Assembly (NCBI RefSeq): GCF_027942295.1
Contig: NZ_CP101416.1
Location: 1,116,001-1,180,000, forward strand
From: Pseudanabaena sp. Chao 1811
GTDB taxonomy: Bacteria; Cyanobacteriota; Cyanobacteriia; Pseudanabaenales; Pseudanabaenaceae
DNA length: 64,000 nucleotides
Reading direction: 5' to 3'
Of the stretch, positions 30,128 through 38,235 are shown in pieces. The stretch's first letter is position 1. The number at the start of each line of letters is the position of its first letter. Below the pieces are notes generated by a model. That model had not been told where the DNA came from, searched no databases, and worked only from the letters and a program-made list of their open reading frames with translations. The position numbers were made by a program, and so were the translations under genes.

Positions 30128-31126
30128 CTAACTATTATGAAGAACAATCCAAGGATGTTCTACAAAGGCAGAGATACTGCCCTTGAATGGTTCACTTTGC
30201 GAGCGATTGGGTGCATCTAGCAAATGCAATAATCGCTCTACATCCTCAAAATTTATTTGATGGACTAAATAGCGCGACAGAAACTGTCTCACAATTCTTC
30301 TCTGTAGAGCCAAAGGTTGTCGTTGCAAGAGTTGACGATGTAAACGAGGTTTTTGCTCATCCCAAATTACAGAAACATTCTCTTCAAAAAAATTGCTAGC
30401 CTGACTCTCCAGATAGCCCACATCACTATGCAAAAGTTCGGCAGTTTGCGCGATCGCAATTTCTAACTGAGGATTGAAATGCTCTTGTAAGTAAGGAATC
30501 GTCTCTAAACGCAAACGATTGCGGCGATAGTCTAGATTTTGATTGGTGCTATCTTCCCACACAAGAATTTGATTTTCACGGCAAAACTCTGCGGTCTCGT
30601 AGCGGCTGACATTTAACAAAGGTCGTACTAAATTAATTTCAGGTGTCAGCGATCGCTTCCAAGTTAACGCCGCCAGACCATCTGCCCCACTCCCTCGCAT
30701 GAGGTTGTATAGCAGGGTTTCAACGCGATCGCTACGGGTATGCCCTGTGACCACATAGCTACATTGGCGATTCTGTGCCATATCTACGAGCATTGCATAG
30801 CGCCATTCCCTCGCCCCTGCCTCACTTTTTAGCGTTGTTTCCGCAACTCTTACACAAAAATCAATTCCCCATTCCTTGGCAATCATTTCCACATGACTAG
30901 CATTAGCACTAGAGTCACTCCGCCACTGGTGATCACAATGAGCAATTGTGAGATTCCAGTTGAATTTTGCTTGATGCATCGCCAAAAGTTTTGCCAAACA
31001 TAGCGAATCCTGTCCACCAGATACTGCCACTAAAACCCTTGCATCTTTTGGTAGCAGATCAAGCGAGCGTAAAACTATATTTAGCTCAGCGCGCAGTCTC
31101 TTAGTAAAGTGCCTAGCTAATCTCAA
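30128..31126 (-). CDS. tilS: tRNA(Ile)-lysidine synthetase
   Basis: 332 aa. TilS converts C34 of the CAU-anticodon tRNA-Ile to lysidine, so that it reads AUA. The PP-loop motif VAVSGGQDSLCLAKLL sits near residue 33; HCDHQWRSDS, GHTRSDRVETLLYNLMRGSG and RPLLNVSRYE are typical. It begins with TTG at 31126; GGTGGAG 8 bp upstream supports this non-ATG start, and no ATG lies nearby in frame. The length is that of the short TilS form, without the long C-terminal domain. Confidence 0.93.
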   Translation of the reverse strand: MRLARHFTKRLRAELNIVLRSLDLLPKDARVLVAVSGGQDSLCLAKLLAMHQAKFNWNLTIAHCDHQWRSDSSANASHVEMIAKEWGIDFCVRVAETTLKSEAGAREWRYAMLVDMAQNRQCSYVVTGHTRSDRVETLLYNLMRGSGADGLAALTWKRSLTPEINLVRPLLNVSRYETAEFCRENQILVWEDSTNQNLDYRRNRLRLETIPYLQEHFNPQLEIAIAQTAELLHSDVGYLESQASNFFEENVSVIWDEQKPRLHRQLLQRQPLALQRRIVRQFLSRYLVHQINFEDVERLLHLLDAPNRSQSEPFKGSISAFVEHPWIVLHNS

Positions 31127-31464
31127 GATTTAACTCCACCAATTTAATTTTTCAATGTCTAGATTGATCACTAAGCTGCGTGAATGGGTAATGTATTAGC
31201 CTGTGCGATGCAGTTAAGTACTATTACTACTTAGCAACATCCAATAAAAAAACAACTATTTAGTTAATTTAGTTAATGACATCTAAGGGCATCATAATGT
31301 AAGATTGGAAGCCTTAAGCGCAAAAGAATTCGTGCTAAAATCCAAAAAATATTTCATTTTTGTGTTGTTTTAATGAGAATCGACGGTTTCTCTGAGTGTC
31401 TTGAGTCTAGGATTGCACGATTTCATTAAGTTCAGCAAAGTTAGCTCATGGGTGAGGAATATAA
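31127..31464. other. Divergent promoter spacer, tilS / secreted protein
   Basis: AT-rich, without frames or strong hairpins. GAGGA just before 31465 is the ribosome binding site of the next gene. Confidence 0.4.
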
Positions 31465-32655
31465 ATGCTAAAGAGAAGCTTTACGATAAAGAAATTGCTT
31501 CTGGTATGCACAGGAGCAGTGATTGGGTTGGGTGCGATCGATCAGGGCAATGATGTCTTTGCTCAGTCAAAGAATATCTCTTCGCAGTCAAAAGTCACCA
31601 AGGATAAGGTAAACAATTCTAATTCTCCGAAAACTAAGGTAGTCAGTTCTCCATCCGCAAGAACAAAAGTAACTAATTCCGCAAACACAAAAACAAAAGT
31701 AACTAACTCTCCAGTTGTTACGAATAGGAGACCCTATACTGCGAAGGATCTCAAAGATTCTCAAGGCGATCTTTTTGCTCAACCTATTGCTTTTAAGACT
31801 AGCTCTTCCATCTCTATCCCTACAACGCTTGATAACAATCTTGTAGACATCGCTCAATCTACTAAAACTATTGCCCAATCAGGCACGACAACATCTAACT
31901 CGCCTGATATTATTCGTCAACAACTGCTTATTCGTCCGATTACGACTCAAACCCAAAACGTATTCATTAAGCGTATTTATACACCATCATTGAATGCTGG
32001 AACTCCTGTTGGGTTTGGTCTAGAAACTGGTGATGCCTTCATTGGTATTTTTGGTTCTACGGCTGGCAGGCTGAGGGATACTGTTGACGGCAGTGTCTCT
32101 ATGGGTACTGGTTTGGGAGATGCTAGCAAGTATCTCGCCCTTGAAGGTGTATTCAATATCAATAGTATTCGTAACTTTGGTTCTAATGGTTCCTTTGACC
32201 TCAAAGTACATAGAATCGTTTATGAAGACTTTTATAGACAGATTGGGGTAGCTGTTGGTTGGACCAACTTTGCTAACTATGGAACCAATGCGGGGGGTAC
32301 ACCTTCCTCGGTCTATGGGGCAGCCACAATTTCCCAATTAACTGATCCTGAAAATTTGGACAGCCCTAAACCTTTGATTGCAACTTTGGGTGTTGGTGGT
32401 GGCACTTATCGCAAATCTACCAGTAATGACGGTGTTGGTGTTTTTGCTAATCTGGGATACCAGTTTGCCCCACAGTGGGGGGCTAGTACTGCTTGGTCAG
32501 GACAGGGCTTGAACTTTGGCTTAGGATTCTTGCCTGATCCGACCGTACCTTTAAATATTACGCTGACCTATTCTGATGTCACTAACAATAGCGATGCAGG
32601 TACTCAGGTGATCTTAGGTGTTAGCTATGGATTTAACTATACTGGTCGTAAGTAA
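31465..32655 (+). CDS. Secreted protein with TKV/NS repeats, possible outer-membrane barrel
   Basis: 396 aa. The signal peptide is clear: KRSFTIKKLLLVCTGAVIGL, then VFAQ. Residues ~45-90 are a low-complexity linker with repeated TKV(T/V)(N/S)SP units. After ~170 the chain shows alternating polar and aromatic strands rich in Gly, Tyr and Asn (GLETGDAFIGIFGSTAGRL, IGVAVGWTNFANYGTNAGG, VTLTYSDV-like) and ends with VILGVSYGFNYTGRK, a strand ending in aromatic residues as in outer-membrane beta barrels. No family is recognised. It probably forms a unit with the secreted gene 82 bp downstream. Confidence 0.7.
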   Translation: MLKRSFTIKKLLLVCTGAVIGLGAIDQGNDVFAQSKNISSQSKVTKDKVNNSNSPKTKVVSSPSARTKVTNSANTKTKVTNSPVVTNRRPYTAKDLKDSQGDLFAQPIAFKTSSSISIPTTLDNNLVDIAQSTKTIAQSGTTTSNSPDIIRQQLLIRPITTQTQNVFIKRIYTPSLNAGTPVGFGLETGDAFIGIFGSTAGRLRDTVDGSVSMGTGLGDASKYLALEGVFNINSIRNFGSNGSFDLKVHRIVYEDFYRQIGVAVGWTNFANYGTNAGGTPSSVYGAATISQLTDPENLDSPKPLIATLGVGGGTYRKSTSNDGVGVFANLGYQFAPQWGASTAWSGQGLNFGLGFLPDPTVPLNITLTYSDVTNNSDAGTQVILGVSYGFNYTGRK

Positions 32656-32737
32656 GCACTCAGCCATTCGCCTTGGTAATTCTAAATTCGTTTGATCAAT
32701 TGCGATCGCTCTGAAACAACCTAGCCCTGAATTTAAT

Positions 32738-33436
32738 ATGAAGAAAACATTTCTATCGCTTCTTGCTTCTTCACTCTGCTTTGCAGGAATAGCACCCGTT
32801 TTTGCAGGAACCACACCAATTGCACCAGGCAATAGTGTTTTGTACAACAACTTTGGTTCTGGTGCTCCCGATGGTGGTTTGTTTGACAATATGTCAAGAA
32901 CTAAGGTGTTTATCACCCTTGAAGGTCAGAAGTTCATTCTGGGTGAACTGAATACGAAGAGTTTGCCAGTCTTAAATCCCTTAGCTCAAGGCAACCCTGC
33001 GATCAAAGACTTTGTCTTCCTCTTGACTGGAGACAAAGGAAAAGTTAGTTTTAACAGCCCTGAAATTAATACTGCACAAACTAACCTAGTCAATAAATTG
33101 ACAGGATTGGGGCTGGATTTGAGTGATGGCAGACCTGCCAGACAACTGGTGGCGGCATTAACTTTGTTGATCCCTTTTGGCAATGAAGCCACACCTTCGG
33201 AAACCATCGGAGTTGCTGCGGTTGATGGGACTAAATTCTTTCAGGCAATTACTGCTTTTAATGCGTTAGTTACCGAGCTTACTAATACCGCTAGTGGTAC
33301 AGGTCCTGAGGCAGCCAAAGCACAGGCAACCCTCAATGCCTTATTGCAAGACGAGACATTTAACTCTATTTCTTCAACGCTACGTGCTTTAAGAGAACAG
33401 TTAAAGGATCGGGAAAAAAAAGAAGAAACAAGATAA
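32738..33436 (+). CDS. Secreted hypothetical protein
   Basis: 232 aa with a signal peptide (KKTFLSLLASSLCFAGIAPV, then FAG). The mature part has alternating short strands and helices: FITLEGQKFILGELNTK, a long run about a functional ALTLLIPFGNEATP segment, and a charged C-terminus ending LREQLKDREKKEETR. No family is recognised. It follows the putative barrel protein in the same direction and is closed by a terminator, so the two are probably co-transcribed. Confidence 0.65.
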   Translation: MKKTFLSLLASSLCFAGIAPVFAGTTPIAPGNSVLYNNFGSGAPDGGLFDNMSRTKVFITLEGQKFILGELNTKSLPVLNPLAQGNPAIKDFVFLLTGDKGKVSFNSPEINTAQTNLVNKLTGLGLDLSDGRPARQLVAALTLLIPFGNEATPSETIGVAAVDGTKFFQAITAFNALVTELTNTASGTGPEAAKAQATLNALLQDETFNSISSTLRALREQLKDREKKEETR

Positions 33437-33445
33437 ATACTTCTC

Positions 33446-33484
33446 TAATCAAAAAAAAGGAACGCATAGCGCTCCTTTTTTGAT
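33446..33484. terminator. Bidirectional terminator between secreted protein and tyrS
   Basis: The stem AAAAAAAGGAACGC-ATA-GCGCTCCTTTTTT, flanked by CTAATCA and TGATTAG, lies between the convergent stops. The A and T runs on both sides make it a classic two-way intrinsic terminator. Confidence 0.85.
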
Positions 33485-34698
33485 TAGGTTAATCGTAGAA
33501 ACTTTTTCTTACCGACTTGTAAGACCTTACCTGATAATTCTTCAACATTGGCAAAGGTGCGATCGCCTAATTTTTCACCATCGAGTTTGACAGCACCATT
33601 TTTGATTTGGCTTTGGGCTTCACTATTACTTTTGCAAAGTCCCGATGCCTTAACTAAGTAATGCAAGGGGGCAGGGAAATTAATTTGCATCAAATCAAAC
33701 TCAGGAATATCACCGAGATCGGTCGTATTACCAGCGAGGACGATTTTTTCGGCATCCTGTTGAGCTTGGAGTGCGGCTTCGGGGCTATGGTATTGACTGA
33801 CGATCGCTAGAGCCAATTGTTTTTGCTTTTCGCGAGGGTTTGCGGGCAAAGTGGCGAGATCAATATCGGTGAGTAGCTCGAAATATTTATCCACAAGGGC
33901 ATCGGGGACTTTTTCGAGCTTAGAGTACATACTCAAAGGCTCATCGGTGAGTCCGACATAATTACCAAGGGATTTAGACATTTTTTGTACACCATCTAAA
34001 CCCACTAGCAAGGGTAATAATAGTCCAAATTGGGCAGGTTTACCTTGACGATTGGGGTCTTTTAGTTGTAGATCGCGTCCGACTAGAATATTAAACTTTT
34101 GGTCAGTGCCACCTAGCTCCACATCAGAATCGATCGCTACTGAGTCATAGCCTTGCAACAATGGGTACAGAAATTCATGCAGGTAAATCGGATTGCCCTT
34201 TTCATAGCGATCGCTAAATCCTTCTTTGGCAAGCATCTGCCCGACGGTCATACTCGCTTGCAAGGTAATGATTTGCTGCAAATCCAGTTTATTTAACCAT
34301 TCACCATTGCGGCGCAACTCAAAACGATCGCTGGAAAAATCCAGAATTTTCTTAGCCTGATCTAAATAGGTTTCGGCATTGTAGGCAACTTCTTCAGGGG
34401 TGAGGCGAGGTCTGGCTTCAGAGCGTCCTGTGGGATCGCCGATTTGAGCCGTGAAGTCACCAATAATTAATACTGCCTTATGTCCTGCATCTTGAAATTG
34501 GCGCAGTTTTCGCAGGGCAACGGTATGTCCGAGATGCAAGTCGGGACGGGTGGGATCGATACCTAATTTAATGCGGAGGGGGCGATCGCTCTTTTGAATG
34601 CGATCGCGGAGGTTCTCGGATTCATTATTGGGAAATATTTCGACAACGCCGCGTTCTAATAGGGTTGAGAGATTTTTGGGATCGGTACTTGGAGACAT
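33484..34698 (-). CDS. tyrS: Tyrosyl-tRNA synthetase
   Basis: 404 aa. The class I signatures are HLGH at residues ~55-58 (the HIGH motif) and [11 protein letters not shown] near residue 240. [20 protein letters not shown] is typical of the TyrS2/TyrZ branch. The C-terminal S4-like RNA-binding domain (~340-404) includes [20 protein letters not shown]. It charges tRNA-Tyr. A family A repeat follows the start on the upstream side. Confidence 0.96.
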   Translation of the reverse strand: MSPSTDPKNLSTLLERGVVEIFPNNESENLRDRIQKSDRPLRIKLGIDPTRPDLHLGHTVALRKLRQFQDAGHKAVLIIGDFTAQIGDPTGRSEARPRLTPEEVAYNAETYLDQAKKILDFSSDRFELRRNGEWLNKLDLQQIITLQASMTVGQMLAKEGFSDRYEKGNPIYLHEFLYPLLQGYDSVAIDSDVELGGTDQKFNILVGRDLQLKDPNRQGKPAQFGLLLPLLVGLDGVQKMSKSLGNYVGLTDEPLSMYSKLEKVPDALVDKYFELLTDIDLATLPANPREKQKQLALAIVSQYHSPEAALQAQQDAEKIVLAGNTTDLGDIPEFDLMQINFPAPLHYLVKASGLCKSNSEAQSQIKNGAVKLDGEKLGDRTFANVEELSGKVLQVGKKKFLRLT

Positions 34699-34734
34699 TC
34701 TAAAAACAGTTAATTAAAAATTTTTGTGAGCTTA

Positions 34735-34800
34735 TATAGCAATCCTAAATGGTTTGTGGAAGCGCACCCCTTCGGGGTGCGCTTCCACAAACCCCAAAAA
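34735..34800. repeat. Palindromic repeat family A, copy 3
   Basis: TATAGCAATCCTAAAT is followed by a hairpin with arms GTTTGTGGAAGCGCACCCC and complement around TTC. It shares its end and hairpin core with 2385-2484. Confidence 0.75.
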
Positions 34801-34824
34801 TTACAAGCGTTTGATCATATTACG

Positions 34825-35712
34825 CTAAAGATTGGATTGCTTTAGTGTTTCTATCTCCGCAAGAGATAAACCCGTAACTTGACAAATTGTTTGATCATCA
34901 ACTAGGTTTAACATTTTTTTAGCCATCTCAATTTTATTTTGCTGGATACCTTGCTCAATACCTTGTTGGATACCTTGCTGAAAACCATCCTTGATCGCCT
35001 TAGAAATAGCCCCACGTTGATCCTGAATAAAGATTTCACTTTTTTCCTGATCTTCTAACTCTTCAAGGGTGAGATTGGCTTGATTTGCAATATAAAAGGC
35101 TTTTTTGATTTCAGGAATTTCACCCATAACTTCAGGGATATCAGGAAGTGATCGTGCTTGATTGAGGAAAAACAGCCATTTATCGACGATAGTTTCTAAA
35201 TCTGATAATTGTTTTTTGAACTTAGGAAGTTCTACAAAAATCAATTCAATGTCATAGATCGGATAGTCAATCAAAAAATCTTTTTCTTTTAAGACAAATC
35301 TTGAAGTGACGCTTCCTAGATCTGCAAACATTACGAAATCAGTAATTGTTAGCGCAATGACGGGGTTGAGTAGGTTATAGCTTTGAGCCGATGTGAGTTG
35401 GGTGGAATAGGATTTTGCGGCATTATATAAAATGCGCTTTTCAAAGCCCTCTACATTCAAGACCTGCATCTCGATAATTACAGTGCGATCGCTACCATCT
35501 ACATCCTTAATTTTTGCCTTGATATCGAGATAAGTATCTTTAACGCCGCGAATTTTGGGTGCAAGGTAAGGATTTAGAATTTCTAGATCTTGAATGACTG
35601 ACTTTTCTTCATAAATGAGCGCATTTAAGAAGCTGATCAAGATATCTTTGCTATCTTCGGAACCGAAGATTTTTTTGAAAGCAAAGTCAATTTTAGGGTT
35701 AATGAAGATCAT
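34825..35712 (-). CDS. Rpn family recombination-promoting nuclease / PD-(D/E)XK transposase-like
   Basis: 295 aa. It opens with INPKIDFAFKKIFGSEDSKD, the family hallmark. DTYLDIKAKIKD and VIIEMQVLNVEGFEKRILYN supply the D...E-x-Q/K nuclease residues. The C-terminus has repeated GIQQGIEQGIQQ units. Rpn proteins are DNA endonucleases that promote recombination. The family has no real transposase activity and is not flanked here by inverted repeats. Confidence 0.88.
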   Translation of the reverse strand: MIFINPKIDFAFKKIFGSEDSKDILISFLNALIYEEKSVIQDLEILNPYLAPKIRGVKDTYLDIKAKIKDVDGSDRTVIIEMQVLNVEGFEKRILYNAAKSYSTQLTSAQSYNLLNPVIALTITDFVMFADLGSVTSRFVLKEKDFLIDYPIYDIELIFVELPKFKKQLSDLETIVDKWLFFLNQARSLPDIPEVMGEIPEIKKAFYIANQANLTLEELEDQEKSEIFIQDQRGAISKAIKDGFQQGIQQGIEQGIQQNKIEMAKKMLNLVDDQTICQVTGLSLAEIETLKQSNL

Positions 35713-35744
35713 GGAAAGTTACCTTGACACGACATTATGAAGTT

Positions 35745-37520
35745 TTAACCAAAACCTATTGTATCAAACTGGCGAGAATGTAATTGGGCGTAGCGTCCTG
35801 CTTTTTGCAGCAGTTCGTCATGGGTTCCTGATTCCACGATTTGACCTTGTTCTAGAACGATAATGCGATCGCTATTTCTGATGGTTGCTAAGCGATGGGC
35901 GATGATGAATACCGTGCGACCTTGCATTAAGCGCTGTAATGCTTCTTGGACAAGACTTTCGGATTCTGTGTCGAGTGCCGAAGTTGCTTCATCCAAGATC
36001 AGAATCTTGGGATTGTGGAGAACGGCTCTAGCGATGGAAATACGTTGACGCTGACCACCAGAGAGATTCACGCCTCTCTCTCCTACCCAAGTATCATAAC
36101 CTTGGGGAAGTTCCATAATGAAGTCATGGGCATTAGCAATTTTTGCTGCATTCTCCACTGCTTGGGCATCATAATCCTTCTGTCCAAAGGCAATATTAGA
36201 AGCAACGGTTCCTGAGAAGAGGATATTTTCTTGGGGAACAAGGGCTAACTGACGGCGCAGGCTTTTGATTTGGATATCGCGAATGTCATAGCCATCAATG
36301 AGAATCTGACCAGATTTCACATCATGGAACCGCATCAAGAGGCTCATCAAGGTGGATTTCCCTGCACCCGATGCACCGACTAAGGCGATCGCTTCACCTT
36401 TATTGGCTACAAGATTAATATCTGTCAGCACAGGGCGATCGCTTTGATAATGGAAACCAACGTTAATATACTCCACTTTGCCTGTGACTTCAGGCAGGGC
36501 GATCGCGTTAGGCTTCTCGATGACAACAGGTTTGATCTCAAAAATCTCGAAAATGCGATCGACGGAAGCTTCTGCTTGCTTGAGTTCGTTGTAGCTATTG
36601 GTGGTATTGGCAATGGGATCAATTAATAAAGCTACACCTGCACCAAAGGCAACAAACTGTTCAGGCTTGAGCCAATTGTTGGCAATTAACCAACCTCCTA
36701 ATAAGAACAAAAAGCAAATTCCTGCGGCTTCCAAAAAACCAACCACGGGATATTGAATAGCGCGAACGCGATCGGCGGCATATTTACGACGGCTATTCTG
36801 CTCTGATTCTTCTTTAAATCTCTCGATTTCATAGGATTCTGTAGCAAAGGCGCGAACAAGGCGAATGCCGCTAAAGATTTCTGATAAGAGGGCTGCGAGA
36901 TTAGAAACTTGATCTTGACTGCGGCGGCTGAGGCTCAACATGCGATCGCCAAACCATGCAATTAACAAGGCGATCAAAGGCGCAACCGCTAGAGTTGTCA
37001 GCGTCAAAATCCAATTCAAATAGATCATGTACGCCAGCACAAAAATCAATTGCAGTACTGACGGCACAAACTGATGGAAAAATTTGCCGATGACTTCGCC
37101 AATGCGATCGATGTCTTCAGTCAGACGATAGGACAAATCTCCAGTCCGTGATTCGGCGAAATATTCCAAATCAAGGGTTTGCAAATGGGAATACACATCA
37201 ACGCGCAAGTCCCTTGCCGCATTTAGTGCTGCCTTTGCCATCATCGAGTCTTGCCCATACTGCCCCAGTCCCCGAAATACAAACATAATTACGGTAAAAG
37301 CCGCTATCTGCAAAATTGCAGTAACATCCCCCTTACCTAGAGCCTGTGCGACTCGTCCTAGCAGTTCGGCAAGGAGTGGCATTGTGCCAATAAAAACTAA
37401 TGTACATAGGAATGCTTTAGCGATTAGAAAACGTTGCGGATAAACGTAATCTCGCATCTGCCAGTAAGAAGAACGCCCTGAAGATTTACCTGAAGATTTG
37501 CCTAAAGATTCTTGTTTCAA
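35745..37520 (-). CDS. ABC exporter, fused permease and ATPase
   Basis: 591 aa. The N-terminal ~320 residues form a six-helix ABC1 exporter domain. The ATPase has Walker A GASGAGKST, the Q loop region ALVPQENILFSG, signature NLSGGQRQRIS, Walker B ILILDEATSALD and switch IIAHRLATI. It works as a homodimer or heterodimer; MsbA/lipid- and peptide-type exporters share this build, so the substrate cannot be named. The N-terminus carries an odd GKSSGKSSGRSS run. Confidence 0.9.
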   Translation of the reverse strand: MKQESLGKSSGKSSGRSSYWQMRDYVYPQRFLIAKAFLCTLVFIGTMPLLAELLGRVAQALGKGDVTAILQIAAFTVIMFVFRGLGQYGQDSMMAKAALNAARDLRVDVYSHLQTLDLEYFAESRTGDLSYRLTEDIDRIGEVIGKFFHQFVPSVLQLIFVLAYMIYLNWILTLTTLAVAPLIALLIAWFGDRMLSLSRRSQDQVSNLAALLSEIFSGIRLVRAFATESYEIERFKEESEQNSRRKYAADRVRAIQYPVVGFLEAAGICFLFLLGGWLIANNWLKPEQFVAFGAGVALLIDPIANTTNSYNELKQAEASVDRIFEIFEIKPVVIEKPNAIALPEVTGKVEYINVGFHYQSDRPVLTDINLVANKGEAIALVGASGAGKSTLMSLLMRFHDVKSGQILIDGYDIRDIQIKSLRRQLALVPQENILFSGTVASNIAFGQKDYDAQAVENAAKIANAHDFIMELPQGYDTWVGERGVNLSGGQRQRISIARAVLHNPKILILDEATSALDTESESLVQEALQRLMQGRTVFIIAHRLATIRNSDRIIVLEQGQIVESGTHDELLQKAGRYAQLHSRQFDTIGFG

Positions 37521-37677
37521 ACTCGTAGCTCAAATGTTTGCAATTCACCAACGATAAGTTTCGCACTTTATCGCACCAATTAGCGGCGATCGTTCACCCA
37601 TGCACAAAAAAGCATATTCGTCTTTTTTGTAACAAAAATTAAAAATTGATCGCTTAATCTAGACTTATCCCAATTCT

Positions 37678-37722
37678 CTTTGGGATTAAAAATGGCTTTG
37701 CCATTTTTAATCCCTACACATC
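37678..37722. terminator. Hairpin in the leader of the cupin gene
   Basis: GGATTAAAAATGGC-TTT-GCCATTTTTAATCC lies 20 bp before the ribosome binding site of the cupin gene. It could attenuate transcription or simply be a dispersed palindrome. Confidence 0.5.
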
Positions 37723-37742
37723 GCAACATTGCGGAGGTCTCA

Positions 37743-38195
37743 ATGGCTACAAACAGATCTATCCAAAGAAAAGTGGAAATTCGCTATCTTTCCTCAATGA
37801 AAAATGGAATGGCGGAGTTTTATACACCGCAGTCAAGTCATGAAACCATGCTTGTCCAGATTGCCGCAGGGGCGATCGATGATTTGTTTGTGCATCATTT
37901 CCAGACCGATCAACTTTTGGTAGTGCGTGGGAGTTTTGTCCTCGTAGTGCTAAGCGATCGCCAATATCAATATATTCCTCTGAGCGAATATCGCCCTGCG
38001 GTGGTGACGATTCCTCCCAATGTGCCGCACGCCGCCATTAATCTCAGTGATCAACCCTGTGTGATGGTCAATGCAGTTTTGCGTCACGGTGCGCCCTATG
38101 CCAAAGATTACCAACCCCGTCGCCATCCTTTCCCCTATGACCTTGACGCGGCTCGTCGGGCGATCGCTTCTTTGGAAATGCCAATCAGTGCTTAG
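37743..38195 (+). CDS. Cupin domain protein
   Basis: 150 aa from ATG 37743, chosen because GGAGG lies 5 bp upstream; the longer frame to 37680 runs through a hairpin. A single cupin barrel: VHHFQTDQLLVVRGSFVLVV corresponds to motif 1 with His residues, and IPPNVPHAAINLSDQPCVMV to motif 2. Residues after ~115 form a short basic tail (PRRHPFPYDLDAARRAI). It is probably a small metal-binding enzyme or sensor; the ligand is unknown. It precedes uvrA by 40 bp. Confidence 0.8.
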   Translation: MATNRSIQRKVEIRYLSSMKNGMAEFYTPQSSHETMLVQIAAGAIDDLFVHHFQTDQLLVVRGSFVLVVLSDRQYQYIPLSEYRPAVVTIPPNVPHAAINLSDQPCVMVNAVLRHGAPYAKDYQPRRHPFPYDLDAARRAIASLEMPISA

Positions 38196-38235
38196 TTATA
38201 GTTAGGATATAGCTAACTCTTTTATATTGCTGCGA

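Noticed and set aside
34825-35712. Rpn gene as part of a mobile element
   Set aside because: No inverted ends or target duplications flank it; the neighbouring palindrome is a family A repeat seen elsewhere without this gene.
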